A stretch of DNA of 26,789 nt, taken from CAZFER01 sp964517495 (GTDB lineage Bacteria > Hinthialibacterota > Hinthialibacteria > Hinthialibacterales > Hinthialibacteraceae). This document shows positions 25,628 to 26,789 of this stretch, piece by piece. The DNA lies in contig CAZFER010000081.1 of NCBI GenBank assembly GCA_964517495.1, positions 1-26,789 on the forward strand, in the 5' to 3' direction. Made by a program: the position numbers and the translations under genes. Under the pieces are notes generated by a model. It had not been told where the DNA came from. It did not search any database and saw nothing but the letters and a program-made list of their open reading frames with translations. Each line of letters begins with the position of its first letter. Within the stretch, counting starts at the first letter, position 1.

Positions 25628-25802
25628 AATCTTTTTCTTGTTTACCATTGATGTTTTGCGGTTCCATGCCTATATTATAGATAGCACACCCGCCGGGCCT
25701 CTGCTTAGCATGCTCACTTCGGTGGGTTTTTTTGTTTTAGGAGCTGTGAGGGATGGATTATGGTTGACTATGAAAAATTTCAGAAATCACTCAAACTATT
25801 AG
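25617..25802 (+). pseudogene. Possible remnant of an hsdS start after hsdM (uncertain)
   Basis: An ATG at 25617 overlaps the last codons of hsdM, the normal coupling position for hsdS. The 61-residue frame (METRIFFLF...) has no target-recognition domain, passes through a terminator-like hairpin at 25688-25733 and runs into hepT. It is most simply a truncated hsdS start joined to unrelated DNA, but it may be a chance open frame. Confidence 0.3.
25688..25733 (+). terminator. Rho-independent terminator after hsdM
   Basis: ACCCGCCG (25688-25695) pairs with CGGTGGGT (25720-25727) with one G-U, followed by a seven-T tract (25727-25733). The 24-base loop holds the palindrome AGCATGCT. It separates hsdM from hepT-mntA, which should therefore have its own promoter or rely on read-through. 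Confidence 0.7.
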
Positions 25803-26179
25803 AAGAGCAAAATACCCGCCTAAATGAAATTGTTGATGATCAACCCGATTGGGTCATCGATGCGGTGAAAGAGTCTACGATACAGCGTTTTGAGACTTGT
25901 TGGGACTGTTTGTGGAAGGTGTTAAGGCGTTACCTGGAAGAAGAATCCGGTTTACCCAATCCTCCCAATGGACCAAATCCGGTTTTGCGTTTGGCGAATG
26001 AGAATAATCTGCTCCCCTCCCCCATTGAAGAGTGGTTTACATTTGCCAAAGCGCGTGTCGGCACGTCTCATGATTATAGTGGTGAAAAATCAGAGCAAGC
26101 GCTGGAAATCATGAGTGATTTCATAAGCGCCGCAATCGCGCTATATCAATTGTTGAGCGGGAAGCGTTGGGAACAATGA
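25760..26179 (+). CDS. hepT: HEPN-domain toxin, HepT type (nucleotidyltransferase substrate-binding family)
   Basis: This 139-residue helical protein belongs to the HI0074-like HEPN family. The toxin signature R-x4-H-x-Y is exact: R99, VGTS, H104, D, Y106 (ARVGTSHDY). In studied HepT proteins R and H form the RNase site and the Tyr is the target of AMP transfer by the partner. FETCWDCLWKVLRRYLEEE and the IALYQLL end are typical family helices. GAGGG (25748-25752) lies 7 bases before ATG 25760; an out-of-frame ATG at 25753 stops quickly. Its stop overlaps the mntA start in ATGA. It would act in the cytoplasm as an RNase toxin held in check by MntA. Confidence 0.9.
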   Translation: MVDYEKFQKSLKLLEEQNTRLNEIVDDQPDWVIDAVKESTIQRFETCWDCLWKVLRRYLEEESGLPNPPNGPNPVLRLANENNLLPSPIEEWFTFAKARVGTSHDYSGEKSEQALEIMSDFISAAIALYQLLSGKRWEQ

Positions 26180-26514
26180 ATAAGAAATTGGATGATATCG
26201 ATTTAACGAATGCCCAACTGGAAGAAGTATCGGAACTGCTAAAGCGCTACTTGCCAGGAACAGAAGTCTGGGCTTATGGATCGCGAGTGACGCGCCAATC
26301 CAATCCCACCTCAGACCTCGATCTGGTCGCTTTCGCTTCTCCAAAACAAAACATGGCCGTTTATGATCTCAAAGAAGCGTTCGATGAAAGTTATCTACCC
26401 TTTCGAGTAGACCTGTTCATCTGGGATGATATTCCAGAATCGTTTCAAGAAAATATTAAAAATGATTATGTTGTGTTGCAAGATAAAACAAAGAATGGCA
26501 ACCATGATGAATAA
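26176..26514 (+). CDS. mntA: Minimal nucleotidyltransferase antitoxin, MntA type
   Basis: This 112-residue nucleotidyltransferase starts at ATG 26176, which shares ATGA with the hepT stop; a TTG at 26167 is an in-frame alternative. The antitoxin signature G-S-x10-D-x-D is exact: G35-S36, ten residues, D47-L48-D49 (YGSRVTRQS to SDLDL). D79 in FRVDLFIWD is the likely third metal-binding carboxylate. In characterised type VII modules MntA adds AMP to the HepT tyrosine and so neutralises it. The 3' end is followed by a hairpin-rich gap. The call rests on motif spacing and operon order. Confidence 0.92.
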   Translation: MNKKLDDIDLTNAQLEEVSELLKRYLPGTEVWAYGSRVTRQSNPTSDLDLVAFASPKQNMAVYDLKEAFDESYLPFRVDLFIWDDIPESFQENIKNDYVVLQDKTKNGNHDE

Positions 26515-26747
26515 CACAGATTACAGTGGGGCAGAAAGACGAGATCCACCTTACGAGACTTATGAGAAAAACGCATAATGACAATTGTTTCATTCAAAAA
26601 GTGCGGACAGCGTCGGCACAATTTCCGCTTGAGGCAATTTGGCAGACACTGTATGCCAAATTAACTTGAGATCACATTTTGTTACCTCAAGAAAGGACGT
26701 CAGCGGTTGGCGAATAAGTGATAGGCTTTAAGTTTAAGAGGATAAGA
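26515..26747. other. Gap with several inverted repeats
   Basis: This 233-bp region has a perfect inverted repeat AATTTGGCA (26636-26644) with TGCCAAATT (26654-26662), and CTTGAG (26665-26670) facing CTCAAG about 15 bases on. A 35-codon frame at 26562-26669 has no clear ribosome site and is probably not a gene. The hairpins could end mntA transcription or control the next gene. Confidence 0.5.
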
Positions 26748-26789
26748 ATGATGAATCAACAAAATCGCATAGCCACCATTCTCGATTCC
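26748..26789 (+). CDS. Start of a downstream gene (partial)
   Basis: GAGGA (26738-26742) lies 5 bases before ATG 26748, and the frame stays open to the window edge. Only 14 residues are visible (MMNQQNRIATILDS). A second ATG at 26751 is equally usable. The fragment is too short to name; a displaced hsdS or hsdR, or another accessory gene, is possible. Confidence 0.55.
   Translation, partial: MMNQQNRIATILDS

Noticed and set aside
25688..25733. Structured small RNA gene
   Set aside because: The single stem with G-U pair and a T tract is fully explained as a terminator; no upstream promoter for an RNA was seen.

Overview
The window looks like a piece of a bacterial chromosome of moderate-to-low GC. 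It carries 16 well-supported complete genes, several weaker or partial ones, and long AT-rich spacers. The organism makes Tat and Sec signal peptides, lipoproteins, a type IV-like pseudopilin, a cohesin-type domain, Thr/Pro (TPT) linkers and FGE-sulfatase domains. It also has REP-like palindromes whose shadow translation reads GSAGASPSP / GEGEAPAEP. This combination suits an uncultured Gram-negative lineage near Planctomycetota, Verrucomicrobiota, Hydrogenedentota, Sumerlaeota or Hinthialibacterota. That placement is an inference from style only; there is no marker gene here to settle it.

Layout. 1-2.4 kb: an exported sugar-acid pair, a Tat-targeted enolase-superfamily protein followed 21 bp later by a Sec-exported RraA-fold aldolase-like protein. 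2.4-2.9 kb: a spacer with a REP-like inverted repeat and a nested dyad before the next gene. 2.9-7.8 kb: a 1640-residue secreted protein made of a jelly-roll-like domain, a Thr/Pro linker, three FGE-sulfatase domains lacking the catalytic cysteines, and a clan GH-A-like barrel. 8.1-12.2 kb: two adjacent polytopic membrane proteins of GT-C style. 12.3-15.8 kb, minus strand: a pseudopilin, an MFS transporter and a secreted beta-helix protein; the last two overlap. 15.9-17.5 kb: a secreted cohesin-like protein whose middle domain resembles the N-terminal domain of the 1640-residue protein. 17.6-19.2 kb: a small DUF2750-like ORF, a PadR regulator with a strong palindromic operator, and endonuclease IV. 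19.2-20.0 kb: an AT-rich palindrome cluster. 20.0-21.0 kb: dtd coupled to an unknown coiled-coil gene. 21.3-22.8 kb: a TPR lipoprotein and a small coiled-coil protein closed by a terminator. 23.1-23.7 kb: a lipoprotein MsrA. 24.1-26.8 kb: a GC-rich HsdM without an adjacent HsdS or HsdR, then a HepT-MntA toxin-antitoxin pair and the start of another gene.

How the genes fit together. The left two thirds reads as an outward-facing carbohydrate region: a barrel enzyme, a beta-helix protein, a transporter, a cohesin-type scaffold and an exported dehydratase/aldolase pair. The strand changes and spacers mean this is a neighbourhood and not a single operon. The right end is a defence/mobile-type segment: orphan hsdM of foreign composition, hepT-mntA, and a dispersed palindromic repeat just upstream. 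The least expected items are the triple FGE-dead/GH-A fusion, the domain it shares with the cohesin protein, and the severed type I modification gene next to hepT-mntA.
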